The notes under the pieces were generated by a model, which searched no databases, was not told where the DNA came from, and saw only the letters and a list, made by a program, of their open reading frames with translations. This document shows positions 1 to 7,269 of a stretch of 13,832 bases of DNA, one piece after another. The stretch's first letter is position 1, and each line of letters opens with the position of its first letter. A program made the position numbers and the translations under genes. The stretch covers positions 17,368 through 31,199 of the forward strand of contig DGYA01000069.1 in NCBI GenBank assembly GCA_002396505.1, written 5' to 3'. Origin of the DNA: Cyanobacteria bacterium UBA5018. Lineage in GTDB: Bacteria; Cyanobacteriota; Cyanobacteriia; PCC-6307; Cyanobiaceae.

Positions 1-212
1 CATACTATTATTTACACCCTTGAAAAAAATTAGCTTATTACCATTTTACAACAACCCATCCTCGAGCTACGACCAGTAAAAATCATAAACCATGCTCGCC
101 TACAATTATCCACCTTTTCAGCCCTCTGAAGCCGATGAACCAGGCCTAATTTTACCGACAACCAGTTGCCAACCCCCTTTTAGCTAGAAAATAGTTTTCA
201 CCCTATGAATCC

Positions 213-1064
213 ATGAGCGCCCGATTGTCAAAAAATCTTCGTAATCCGATTGTCTTCGTGCTCGCCGGCCTGCCAGTATTGCTGCCAACACTAGACGTCT
301 CGGCGGCTCCAATACCGGAAAGCTTTGCGCCTGCAAACCCGGCTATTCCAAACCTAGGCATTGCAAGCCCAGACATTACAAACCCAGGCATTTTAAACCC
401 GGCCATTGCAAATCCGGAAATTGCGAGCCCCTTGAGCAGCCCCAGCGAGGCTCTTTTGAGTGTGCCGCTGCCGCCTCCTGGGCCACGCCTGTTTGCGATT
501 ACGCCGGAACGCAGGGCCCTGCTGAACACGATCCGCTACTCAGAGGGCACCTGGGCCAATGGTGATGATCTGGGCTATAGGATCATGTTTGGGGGTGGCC
601 TGATGGCCAGCCTGGAGCGCCACCCCGAGCAGGTGAATCGCAGCTCTCGCTATGCCAGCGCAGCGGCCGGTGCCTACCAGTTCATGCCCTCCACCTGGCG
701 CATGGTGACCCAGGCCCTGGGATTAGCGCAATTTGGTCCCCAGGTGCAGGATCAGGGCGCCCTCTATTTAATCCAGAGACGCGGTGCCCTTTCCCTGGCC
801 GACCAGGGCCTGTTCACCCCCTACCTGGCCCATCGCTTGGCCCCCGAGTGGGCCTCCATCCCCACCTTGGCCGGCCGTAGCTATTACGGCCAACCGGTGA
901 AGCGTTACGACGAGCTCAAACGCTTTTACGAGGACAACCTGACCCAGTTACGAGCGTCAACCCTGCCATCGGAGCCGCCCCCACCCGTCTGTGAGCCGGC
1001 CGATACGCTGCGCTGCCGGCTAGAGGCGCTTGACCGAGTGGGACCACGCACGCTCGGTAGCTGA
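213..1064 (+). CDS. exported GH104 (lambda lysozyme-like) muramidase with repeat linker
   Basis: 283 aa. Residues 1-32 form a Sec-type signal peptide: a basic n-region with Arg4, Lys7 and Arg10, a hydrophobic core at 12-27, and a likely cut near VSA-A or SAA-P. Residues 42-71 are six five-residue repeats of the type NPxIx, followed by a Pro/Ser-rich linker. The catalytic domain runs from about 95 to 245. It matches the phage lambda lysozyme (endolysin R, GH104) pattern: YSEGTW carrying the expected catalytic Glu111, then GYRIMFGGG, then AAGAYQFMPSTW, then a region corresponding to the lambda segment with IKERGAL (here IQRRGAL at 187-193). The family cleaves the MurNAc-GlcNAc bond of peptidoglycan, so a periplasmic wall-remodelling role is inferred. 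Cys260 and Cys268 in the tail could form a disulfide. The ATG at 213 is used because the ATG at 205 stops after three codons. No clear ribosome binding site is visible. It is monocistronic and converges on the TPM gene. A prophage endolysin is less likely, because there is a cleavable signal and no phage neighbour. Confidence 0.85.
   Translation: MSARLSKNLRNPIVFVLAGLPVLLPTLDVSAAPIPESFAPANPAIPNLGIASPDITNPGILNPAIANPEIASPLSSPSEALLSVPLPPPGPRLFAITPERRALLNTIRYSEGTWANGDDLGYRIMFGGGLMASLERHPEQVNRSSRYASAAAGAYQFMPSTWRMVTQALGLAQFGPQVQDQGALYLIQRRGALSLADQGLFTPYLAHRLAPEWASIPTLAGRSYYGQPVKRYDELKRFYEDNLTQLRASTLPSEPPPPVCEPADTLRCRLEALDRVGPRTLGS
336..425 (+). repeat. six 15-bp in-frame tandem repeats in the muramidase linker
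   Basis: Six diverged 15-bp units begin at 336, 351, 366, 381, 396 and 411. Examples are AACCCGGCCATTGCA and AACCCAGGCATTTTA. They encode NPAIP, NLGIA, SPDIT, NPGIL, NPAIA and NPEIA, and a half unit (AGCCCC) follows. The array separates the signal peptide from the catalytic domain, so it probably makes a flexible spacer. Confidence 0.9.
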
Positions 1065-1195
1065 TCTAGATCTACTCAAAGATTTCCCTAAAGATATTCT
1101 TAACTTGCCTAAATAATTATATTCCTAGCTTATCCAAAGAAACCATAAAAACCCGCCATTTTACTGCTTAATTAGCAGAATATTCCCGATTCTCC

Positions 1196-2023
1196 CTAGC
1201 TATCTTCCTCCTGCCTCGCCTGCTTGCCAACCGTGTTCTGAGCAATTAGATAGGCGGCAGCGATGGCACCGATAAAGCCGAGGGCATTGCGGGCCAGCGG
1301 CAATAGATCGCTAGTGCGGGTAATGATTGGTGCCACCCCAAATATTCCGAACAGGATCAGCCAGAGAGGGGAGAGCAGCAAAACCCAGGCCCATTCCACG
1401 CCATGATCAGGCTTGCGGGGATAGGCAGCGAAGCCCACGATCAGGCCCCCCAGGATCGAGGTGGCCAGGGTGAGCAACCACTGCTCCTGGGGCAAACCTG
1501 GTACCACCTGGCAACCACCTCGCTCCAAGCAGATCTCCACCGCCTCCAGGGCAGCATTGATTGCACCGTCTTCGCCATGATCGCGCACGTAAAATTGATT
1601 GCCATATCTGGTTTGCAGTTCCACCCAATAGGTGCGGGGCATCAGGGCAAACAGGGCATCGCCCACGTTGAAATTGAGCAGATTGCCGCCCCTGGGATCA
1701 GCCACCAACAGCAGGCTGCGTTCGTCCAGGTGCCAAAAGTCGCGTACGGCCAGGCCAGGGGTGCGCTCGTACTGGGTGAGCACCCTCAATTTCCAGCCCG
1801 TTTCCAGTTCAAAGCGATCCAGTTGCTGTTCCAGGCTGGTGCGCTGGCCATCGGTGAGTGCCTTGGCCAGGTCGATCACCGGGGTGGGGTGATCGGGCAA
1901 CAGCTCCGGGTTGTCGTAGGCCCAGGCCGCTGGCGTTGCCCAGCCCCAAGATCCCAGTAGCAGCAGCACCGCCGCCAGGGCAGCCAGCCAACGACCGATC
2001 GGTTGCGGAGCGGGGCTAACCAT
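1196..2023 (-). CDS. TPM-domain membrane protein with signal peptide
   Basis: 275 aa from the ATG at 2023. An N-terminal extension is open to 2137 but lacks signal-peptide character. Residues 1-35 are a signal peptide ending AWA before YDNPELL. The TPM domain (PF04536) spans about 46-165, with PTPVIDLAKALT at its start, ETGWKLRVLTQ, LLLVADPRGG and RYGNQF. Three membrane segments follow at about 182-201, 211-235 and 243-262, and the tail is charged. Cys165 and Cys171 are paired. TPM relatives include the thylakoid-lumen protein TLP18.3/Psb32 of photosystem II repair. This protein differs in its N-terminal motif and its three C-terminal membrane spans, so it is a TPM paralogue and not a safe Psb32 call. 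The inferred position is anchored in the thylakoid or plasma membrane with the TPM domain outside the cytoplasm. It is divergent from the methyltransferase gene and its precise activity is unknown. Confidence 0.83.
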   Translation of the reverse strand: MVSPAPQPIGRWLAALAAVLLLLGSWGWATPAAWAYDNPELLPDHPTPVIDLAKALTDGQRTSLEQQLDRFELETGWKLRVLTQYERTPGLAVRDFWHLDERSLLLVADPRGGNLLNFNVGDALFALMPRTYWVELQTRYGNQFYVRDHGEDGAINAALEAVEICLERGGCQVVPGLPQEQWLLTLATSILGGLIVGFAAYPRKPDHGVEWAWVLLLSPLWLILFGIFGVAPIITRTSDLLPLARNALGFIGAIAAAYLIAQNTVGKQARQEEDS

Positions 2024-2059
2024 GCCGGCTGCTTCAGTGAAAGCGCATTCTCCCCGAGT

Positions 2060-2075
2060 AGGAGGCAGCAGCGTG
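2060..2075 (+). promoter_or_regulatory. ribosome binding site fixing a GTG start
   Basis: AGGAGG at 2060-2065, a 7-nt spacer, then GTG at 2073. This is one of the few clear Shine-Dalgarno sites in the window. It places the methyltransferase start 17 codons inside the longest open frame, leaving a 49-bp gap to the divergent TPM gene. Confidence 0.75.
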
Positions 2076-3440
2076 AGCGTTCCAGCCTGGCTTTTTACCC
2101 GGCTCCAGGCGGCCGGAGGCGCCGTGCCCTTCAGCACCTACATGGACTGGGTGCTGCACGATCCAGTTCACGGCGCCTACGGCAGTGGCCTGTTGCGGAT
2201 TGGGCCGCGGGGGGACTTCGCCACCTCCCCCTCCCTGGGGCCGGATTTCGCCGCCCTGCTGCTACGTCAAATTGCCGCCTGGCTCAGCGAACTGGCCGCC
2301 GCTGGCGATGGTCCTCTGGCCTTGGTGGAAACCGGACCAGGGGAGGCTGAGCTGGCGCTGCAGCTGGCCCAGGGCCTCGCCCAAAGCTGGCCGCATCTGG
2401 CGGCTCGCACGGAACTGGTGCTGGTGGAACCCAACCCCGGCATGGCGGCCCGCCAGAGAGAGCGGCTTGGCCAGGCCGGCCTGAAGGCCCGCTGGAGCAG
2501 CTTCGAGCAGTTGGCCGCCGCGCCGCTGCGGGGGGTGGTGTTGGCCCACGAAGTGCTCGATGCCCTCGCTGTGGACAGAATTTGCAGCGATGGCAGCGGC
2601 TGGCGTCAGCAGCTGGTGGCTGTTCAAGCGGCAGCTGCCGTCTCTTCTGGTCAGTCGGATACACAACACGAGCGACAGCCGGCGCTGGGGCTGGTGGCTG
2701 GAGCCCCCCTGGCGCCGCAGGCCCTGACTAGCTTGGCCGCCTTGGGCCTTGAGCAGCCTGGCCCCCAGCGGCCGGCCGGTTGGTGCACGGAACTACACCC
2801 GGGCTTAAGTCCCTGGCTGAGCAGCTGCGGCTCCGCCCTGATCGAGGGCCATTTGTTGGTGATCGACTACGGCCTGGAGGCCTGGCGCTACTACGCCCCA
2901 GCCCGCAGTGGCGGCACCTTGATGGCCTACCGCCAACAGCAGGCCTGCTCCGATCCCCTGCGGGAACCAGGCCAGTGGGACATCACCGCCCACCTCTGCC
3001 TGGAATCATTGCTGGAGGCGGCCGCAGCGGCGGGCTGGCAATCCCTGGGCCATTGCCGCCAGGGCCAGGCCCTGCTGGCCCTGGGGTTGGCGGAGCGACT
3101 GCATGGCTTGCAGCAGGTAAATCCCCCGGCCAGTGAGCAATCAGTTGGCCATGACTTGGCGACTCTGCTGGCCCGGCGGGAGGCGATGCTGCGCCTCGTA
3201 GATCCCCACGCCCTAGGCGATTTTCGCTGGCTTGCCTTCAGGCGGGGCGGAAAGGGGGAAGCCAAAGCCGCCAGCGGCGGCAAAACTGAGCTAATCAGGC
3301 GGCCGGCAGGGGCTGGGCCGGCAGAGTATCAGTCAGCAGAATCTCAGCCAGCAAAGTTTCAGCGAGCAGAGCTTGAACCGGCAGAACTTGAACTGGAAAA
3401 ATTTGAGCTACCGCTGTTTTTGCGGCAACCCGATGGCTAG
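2073..3440 (+). CDS. MidA/NDUFAF7-family SAM-dependent methyltransferase
   Basis: 455 aa from a GTG start at 2073. This start has AGGAGG at 2060-2065, seven bases upstream; an in-frame ATG at 2022 has no such site. Motifs of the COG1565/PF02636 family appear in order: PFSTYMDW and GDFATSPSLGPDF near the N-terminus, the SAM-binding ETGPGEAEL at about 86-94, LVEPNPG at 117-123, HEVLDAL at 159-165, IDYG at 264-267 and GQWDITAH at about 300-307. Characterised relatives act on protein arginine; the mitochondrial one methylates a complex I subunit. By analogy an NDH-1-related target is possible but not shown. An insertion at about 180-205 (Ala/Gln-rich) and a tail of about 60 residues after RWLAFRRGG are unusual. 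The tail carries a pentapeptide-encoding repeat. It is probably monocistronic. Confidence 0.88.
   Translation: MSVPAWLFTRLQAAGGAVPFSTYMDWVLHDPVHGAYGSGLLRIGPRGDFATSPSLGPDFAALLLRQIAAWLSELAAAGDGPLALVETGPGEAELALQLAQGLAQSWPHLAARTELVLVEPNPGMAARQRERLGQAGLKARWSSFEQLAAAPLRGVVLAHEVLDALAVDRICSDGSGWRQQLVAVQAAAAVSSGQSDTQHERQPALGLVAGAPLAPQALTSLAALGLEQPGPQRPAGWCTELHPGLSPWLSSCGSALIEGHLLVIDYGLEAWRYYAPARSGGTLMAYRQQQACSDPLREPGQWDITAHLCLESLLEAAAAAGWQSLGHCRQGQALLALGLAERLHGLQQVNPPASEQSVGHDLATLLARREAMLRLVDPHALGDFRWLAFRRGGKGEAKAASGGKTELIRRPAGAGPAEYQSAESQPAKFQRAELEPAELELEKFELPLFLRQPDG
3318..3407 (+). repeat. 15-bp in-frame repeats at the methyltransferase C-terminus
   Basis: Six 15-bp units start at 3318, 3333, 3348, 3363, 3378 and 3393, for example CCGGCAGAGTATCAG and CCGGCAGAACTTGAA. 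A decayed seventh follows. They encode five-residue units of the form PAExx (PAEYQ, SAESQ, PAKFQ, RAELE, PAELE, LEKFE). They form a charged tail beyond the conserved fold. Confidence 0.88.
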
Positions 3441-3819
3441 GCACTAGGTGCCCCAGCCCGAGCTAGCAGAATCGGTTGCTGCCAACTGAGGGATCGGCAA
3501 GCAGGGAGTACGGCCAGCAAAAAATCAGCAGGAGTGGTTGGCTGGAGCGCTTCATGCCTTAGCAAGCGCTGGAAAATCCGAGCCAAAGTAAATGGAGCAT
3601 TGATACTGCATTGGCTCTCAGCTGACTTGCCCACCGAAATGGCGGCGATCCGGAGCTGCCCCAATCAAGAAATTTAATCTAGCATTTCTAGATTTATCAA
3701 TGCTTCAACTCGGAGGCTGACATGATCCCTAGAGAGACAAAAGCGAAAGCTTTAAGGCATCAATAATCACCAAACAAAGTCAAACCATGAAATTATTTCT
3801 CCATGAATGATCGATCAAA
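3441..3819. other. intergenic region with a hairpin and a short ORF behind a good RBS
   Basis: No gene can be called firmly. A 7-bp inverted repeat (AATCTAG/CTAGATT, 5-base loop) spans 3676-3694 and has no T-tract. GGAGG at 3712-3716 sits five bases before an ATG that opens a 14-codon frame at 3722-3766. A minus-strand frame of 75 codons (3437-3664, TTG start, no ribosome binding site) has partly coding-like codon use but no recognised motif. I see no factor-independent terminator for the methyltransferase gene. Confidence 0.5.
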
Positions 3820-5667
3820 ATGCCAGCCCCGCCTTGCCGCCAATTCCCGACAGCGATTAGATTGATGATGGAGTTAAAATCGGCATTAAGAATAAGCACG
3901 AATTTGGGCGTGAAATTATCCATGAGACTACCCACGAGATTACCCAAGGGATTACCCAAGGGATTAAGCATGGCAATTGCAATAACCCTGGGTTTTACAC
4001 CTCAATCAAGCTTGGCAATAACCAGGGCAACCGACCCTAACTTGAGGCAGACATATCGGCCCTGCCGTCAACAGGGCAAAAAACATTTTCAGGTGATAAT
4101 ATATGGCGATGAACCGGCAGGGCTGATGACAGCTCTTGAGCTAAGCCGTCAACTAGGTGATGGTGCAAAATCCAAAAAACCCCACATTGCAGTTGTTACC
4201 AGCGCTGACATTCGCAAAGGGCTTGGAGGTACTATTTCCAGAGCTGGTCTAGCCTATCTAGATCGCAATCAAGTGCCCCATGACATGTGGGACCTGCTGC
4301 CTCCCTTCGCGCCCTCATCTCAGCTATACGAAAAATTCCTACAGTTAACTGGCGCCGGTCAGATCGCAGTGAATCCCCGCTCGGCTTCAAGGGGGTTTAA
4401 GCAAGCCTTACATCGAGCCAATATTTCTGTGCTTCGAGCCGCCCAGCTAGCAGGGGTAAGCCTGGAGGGCAACCGCTTGTGCGCCTTAAAATCCAGGCGC
4501 CATGGCGAGCTAGGCGCTGATATATTCATCGATTCAAGCCTAGGGGCAGAGCTTGCCCATAGGGCTGGTGTATCATTTTTACAGGGCCTAGGCCAGCGTG
4601 GATTATCCCACGAGAGCATAGCTTTAGGTTGGATTTTTGAAGTGGAAGGAATGACACTTAGCCAGCTGCAAATTTTAGAAGATAAAATCAGCCTGCGTCT
4701 ACTTGATCCGAAGGATTATCAAGCGCAACAGTGGCTACAGCTGTGGCCAGCCTACCTGAAAGACCGCAGGCGTTTGCAGATGGACTTACTGGATGACCAG
4801 GGTAATCCCAAGCAGATGTACACAGCCACCCATGATAGCGCCGACCAGCGGAGCCCTGCACTCAGCATTGCCTTCCATGGCCAGCTACACCGATTACCCG
4901 GCCTAAAAGAATCCCCCACCAGGCTGGATGCAGCAAATATAGCCGTATTAGGCAGCCGACTGAGCTTTAACTCTCTTTTATTTCGCAATGATGCTGAACA
5001 GAATCGGCAGGTAATCGCCAAACATGGCTCGCCACTCCCATGGATGTGGCGGGTTGCCAATGACGTGACACATTTCTTTATTAGCAATGGCGCCAAGCGG
5101 GTAACTTGGATGCCGGAGTTGTATATTCGTTCTGCTGACCAGATTGCCAAGCCAAGCGAAGCACTTAGCGCCCAGCTAATGGCCCAGGGCGGGGTACCAA
5201 GACAGCACGCCTTGGGTACATTTACTTATGCATTAGACTTCCGTGGCAGCTCGGCTAAGTTTATCCCCAGTGCCAAACCTACATTTAACTTTGGCTATCG
5301 ACACACTTTACCAAGAGAAATATCTAATCTTGCAGTTTTAGGGCCATCAAGCGGCTTTGCTGGCCTCGGAGAGGGTGCAGGGCGCATTATTGAGTTAAAT
5401 ATATCCGTTGGCCAGGGACTGGCCATAGCCTCCAGCCTATCCCTGGCACGCAAGCTGCCTCTGGCTGCCGTAAACCCGCAAGAAGTGGTGAGCTTTATGC
5501 CAGCTGGATATACACCCTATGGTCGCCCTTCCAATTCAACCAGCTTAAATCTGCTTTTCCGACAACTCCAATATCTGTTTGATAGCTGCTGGAGTTGGCT
5601 TTACAAGTTCTCGGGTCTACCCAGGTTACGATGTGACCCAAGGGTATTGCCCTGCGACGGATTATGA
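3820..5667 (+). CDS. exported FAD-dependent oxidoreductase (FAD_oxidored family)
   Basis: 615 aa from the first ATG. In-frame ATGs at 3865, 3922 and 3970 are also possible, and the 3922 start would give the most normal signal peptide. Residues 35-67 (numbered from 3820) have a basic n-region made of RLPT/RLPK/GLPK repeats, then the hydrophobic stretch MAIAITLGF, then an SLA cleavage site. The mature part opens with a Rossmann dinucleotide fold, FQVIIYGDEPAGLMTALEL, at about 90-108. This is the YGGTPAG-type motif of PF12831 rather than a classical GxGxxG. VTSADIRKGLGGTISRAG follows at about 126-143. The C-terminal FAD-contact region is at 503-538 (AVLGPSSGFAGLGEGAGR, then VGQGLA). About 75 further residues are Trp- and Cys-containing and have no recognised domain. 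The substrate is unknown. It overlaps the next gene by ATGA, so the two are probably cotranslated. It is more AT-rich than the flanking housekeeping genes. Confidence 0.8.
   Translation: MPAPPCRQFPTAIRLMMELKSALRISTNLGVKLSMRLPTRLPKGLPKGLSMAIAITLGFTPQSSLAITRATDPNLRQTYRPCRQQGKKHFQVIIYGDEPAGLMTALELSRQLGDGAKSKKPHIAVVTSADIRKGLGGTISRAGLAYLDRNQVPHDMWDLLPPFAPSSQLYEKFLQLTGAGQIAVNPRSASRGFKQALHRANISVLRAAQLAGVSLEGNRLCALKSRRHGELGADIFIDSSLGAELAHRAGVSFLQGLGQRGLSHESIALGWIFEVEGMTLSQLQILEDKISLRLLDPKDYQAQQWLQLWPAYLKDRRRLQMDLLDDQGNPKQMYTATHDSADQRSPALSIAFHGQLHRLPGLKESPTRLDAANIAVLGSRLSFNSLLFRNDAEQNRQVIAKHGSPLPWMWRVANDVTHFFISNGAKRVTWMPELYIRSADQIAKPSEALSAQLMAQGGVPRQHALGTFTYALDFRGSSAKFIPSAKPTFNFGYRHTLPREISNLAVLGPSSGFAGLGEGAGRIIELNISVGQGLAIASSLSLARKLPLAAVNPQEVVSFMPAGYTPYGRPSNSTSLNLLFRQLQYLFDSCWSWLYKFSGLPRLRCDPRVLPCDGL
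3925..3972 (+). repeat. 12-bp in-frame repeats in the signal-peptide n-region
   Basis: Units of 12 bp start at 3925, 3937, 3949 and 3961: AGACTACCCACG, AGATTACCCAAG, GGATTACCCAAG and a decayed GGATTAAGCATG. They encode RLPT, RLPK, GLPK and GLSM and supply the positive charges of the signal peptide. Confidence 0.85.
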
Positions 5668-6878
5668 CTAATTTACCCCTGGCCAAGATATGGCCATTTA
5701 TTTTCGCCGCAGTCTCGGCGACGGCAACATATTCGGCTACCGTCTTTTCTCAGATGATGCTTGTGCCCAACTCAGCCTCGGCAATACCTGTAACTGGCAA
5801 AGTTGAGCAGCCGAGAGATCGGTTGGGGGTTTGGCTAACCACTGTAGATAGCCAGGTGCTGTACGACGCCAAAGAACAGAGCAAAGCTTTGGTTTTTTTG
5901 CAAAGCAATGGTTTCAGCAGAGCTGCAGTGCCTCTATATACCGGTGGATACGTCACCTGGCAACTAGGGGCTGGCCACGGTGGAATTCAGGTGCCACTCG
6001 ATCCTCAATTATCCCCCACCAGCAGTACCAAAGAGCTTTTAAAATCCTTGGGAAAGTACGGCGTTAAACGGGTCGGCTGGTTTGAATTTGGCCTGATGGC
6101 TCCCGTCTCAGCGGCTTGGCTGCAGGGTCGCGAGCAGCTATTACTTCTAGATCGTAATGGTTCGAGTCTTTGGCAGGAGAGCCCTAATGTTAATCGGGTT
6201 TGGCTAAATCCGCTGCAGCCAGAGGTGCAAAACTTGATCACTAATATGGTGGTTAATGCCTGCACCACATTGCCGTTAGATGTTATCCAGTTTGATGATC
6301 ATCTCGGCTATCCCTCTCAATTTGGCTACGACAGCACCACTCTAAATGCCTGGAGGCAGACGGAGGATGGCAAAAAGCAACCGAATCCAGATCCTCTACA
6401 GCCAGAATGGAAATCTTGGCGCTCCAAGCAGGTGACAGCACTGCTGCAAAAAATTCGAAAGCTGATGAATCAATCCTGTCCAGATGTAGCTATATCTGTT
6501 TCGCCTAACCCACAAAATTTTTCCTATCATAGCTACTTGGCTGACTGGCATGACTGGGTTCGCCGTGGTCTCGTTGACGAGGTGGTTGTGCAAATTTATC
6601 GCAATAACCTAGTATCCCTAGGGCTAGAGCTAACACAAATCCAGCTTGATGCCGTGAACTCCTTGGTACCTGTGCGGATTGGCCTGTTAGCCGGCCTCCG
6701 CAATCAGCCAAAAAGCGTTGAACAACTGCAACAGGAGATGAAACTTGTACAAAGTGCTGGATTTGAAGCTGTTGACTTGTTTTTTTATGAATCAGCCCGC
6801 ACTCACTTTCACGACGGGAAAAATTACCCCCCCACTCATGCACCTGTCTCGCAGCTCATATGGGTACCCAAGTCATGA
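5664..6878 (+). CDS. exported GHL10-family glycoside hydrolase-like protein
   Basis: 404 aa. Its ATG at 5664 overlaps the TGA of the oxidoreductase gene (ATGA), which indicates translational coupling. An N-terminal hydrophobic segment and SASA at 37-40 mark a signal peptide. The PF02638 (GHL10, YddW/DigH-like) TIM-barrel fold is supported by the opening RLGVWLTTVDSQVL at 53-66, GGYVTW at 94-99, the acidic strand end VGWFEFGLM at 137-145 with Glu141, NRVWLNP at 177-183, and DVIQFDDHLGYP at 206-217 with the acidic pair Asp211/Asp212. Late strands include VAISVSPNP and VVQIY. E. coli DigH of this superfamily cleaves denuded peptidoglycan glycan strands. The substrate here is unknown; an envelope polysaccharide or peptidoglycan is inferred from export. 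Glu141, Asp211 and Asp212 are the acidic candidates for the active site. Confidence 0.85.
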   Translation: MTNLPLAKIWPFIFAAVSATATYSATVFSQMMLVPNSASAIPVTGKVEQPRDRLGVWLTTVDSQVLYDAKEQSKALVFLQSNGFSRAAVPLYTGGYVTWQLGAGHGGIQVPLDPQLSPTSSTKELLKSLGKYGVKRVGWFEFGLMAPVSAAWLQGREQLLLLDRNGSSLWQESPNVNRVWLNPLQPEVQNLITNMVVNACTTLPLDVIQFDDHLGYPSQFGYDSTTLNAWRQTEDGKKQPNPDPLQPEWKSWRSKQVTALLQKIRKLMNQSCPDVAISVSPNPQNFSYHSYLADWHDWVRRGLVDEVVVQIYRNNLVSLGLELTQIQLDAVNSLVPVRIGLLAGLRNQPKSVEQLQQEMKLVQSAGFEAVDLFFYESARTHFHDGKNYPPTHAPVSQLIWVPKS

Positions 6879-7269
6879 ATACACTCTAGGCAACAGAAAT
6901 TGAGTGCGTTTACCTGACACCAACCAGCCCCACTCGACGAATATAGCTGTTGAATGCCACCAAGCCAGTTCAAATCCATAGTTTAGGCTATAATTTAGCA
7001 CATTTTATCTGCCACTTTAGGGCCCCTAAGAAACAATGGAAGCCCTGGAAAATCGCCATTCCTACGATGGAGCTAGGCGCGAGTCATTGCGGTATCTGGG
7101 CTGCATTGATCATCCCTCGGGTTTTCCAGGGTCTCCTCAGGTAAATATTATTGCTAAAAAACCCTCATTTAACCAAGCTAAGATTTGTTTCGGAAAGAAG
7201 CAAGCAACCTAGGTTAACGATCCCAGGCATCGCAATGATGATAAAATCTCGAAAGTTTCGTTTCTTGCC
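6879..7269. other. intergenic region with a -10-like box, inverted repeat and small ORF
   Basis: TATAAT at 6989-6994 is a perfect -10 match but lacks a good -35 at 16-18 bp. CCCTGGAAAA (7043-7052) pairs with TTTTCCAGGG (7122-7131) across 69 bases. A 58-codon frame (7036-7212) with ordinary codon use lies over this structure, and AACCTAGGTT (7206-7215) is a perfect palindrome. No clear terminator is visible for the upstream operon, and no ribosome binding site precedes the next gene. Confidence 0.5.

Noticed and set aside
336..425. CRISPR-like array
   Set aside because: The units are directly adjacent 15-bp in-frame repeats with no spacers and no cas genes.
1164..1178. Hairpin CTGCT/AGCAG as a bidirectional terminator between convergent genes
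   Set aside because: Only five base pairs with an AT-rich loop and no T-tract.
1403..1960. Plus-strand open frame of 185 codons across the TPM gene
   Set aside because: It lies antisense to a clear TPM-domain protein with signal peptide and membrane segments.
1196..2023. Naming the TPM protein Psb32
   Set aside because: The N-terminal TPM motif and three C-terminal membrane spans differ from the Psb32/TLP18.3 pattern as I remember it.
2021..2024. Overlapping start codons (CATG) of the divergent genes
   Set aside because: The methyltransferase has a much better start, GTG at 2073 behind AGGAGG.
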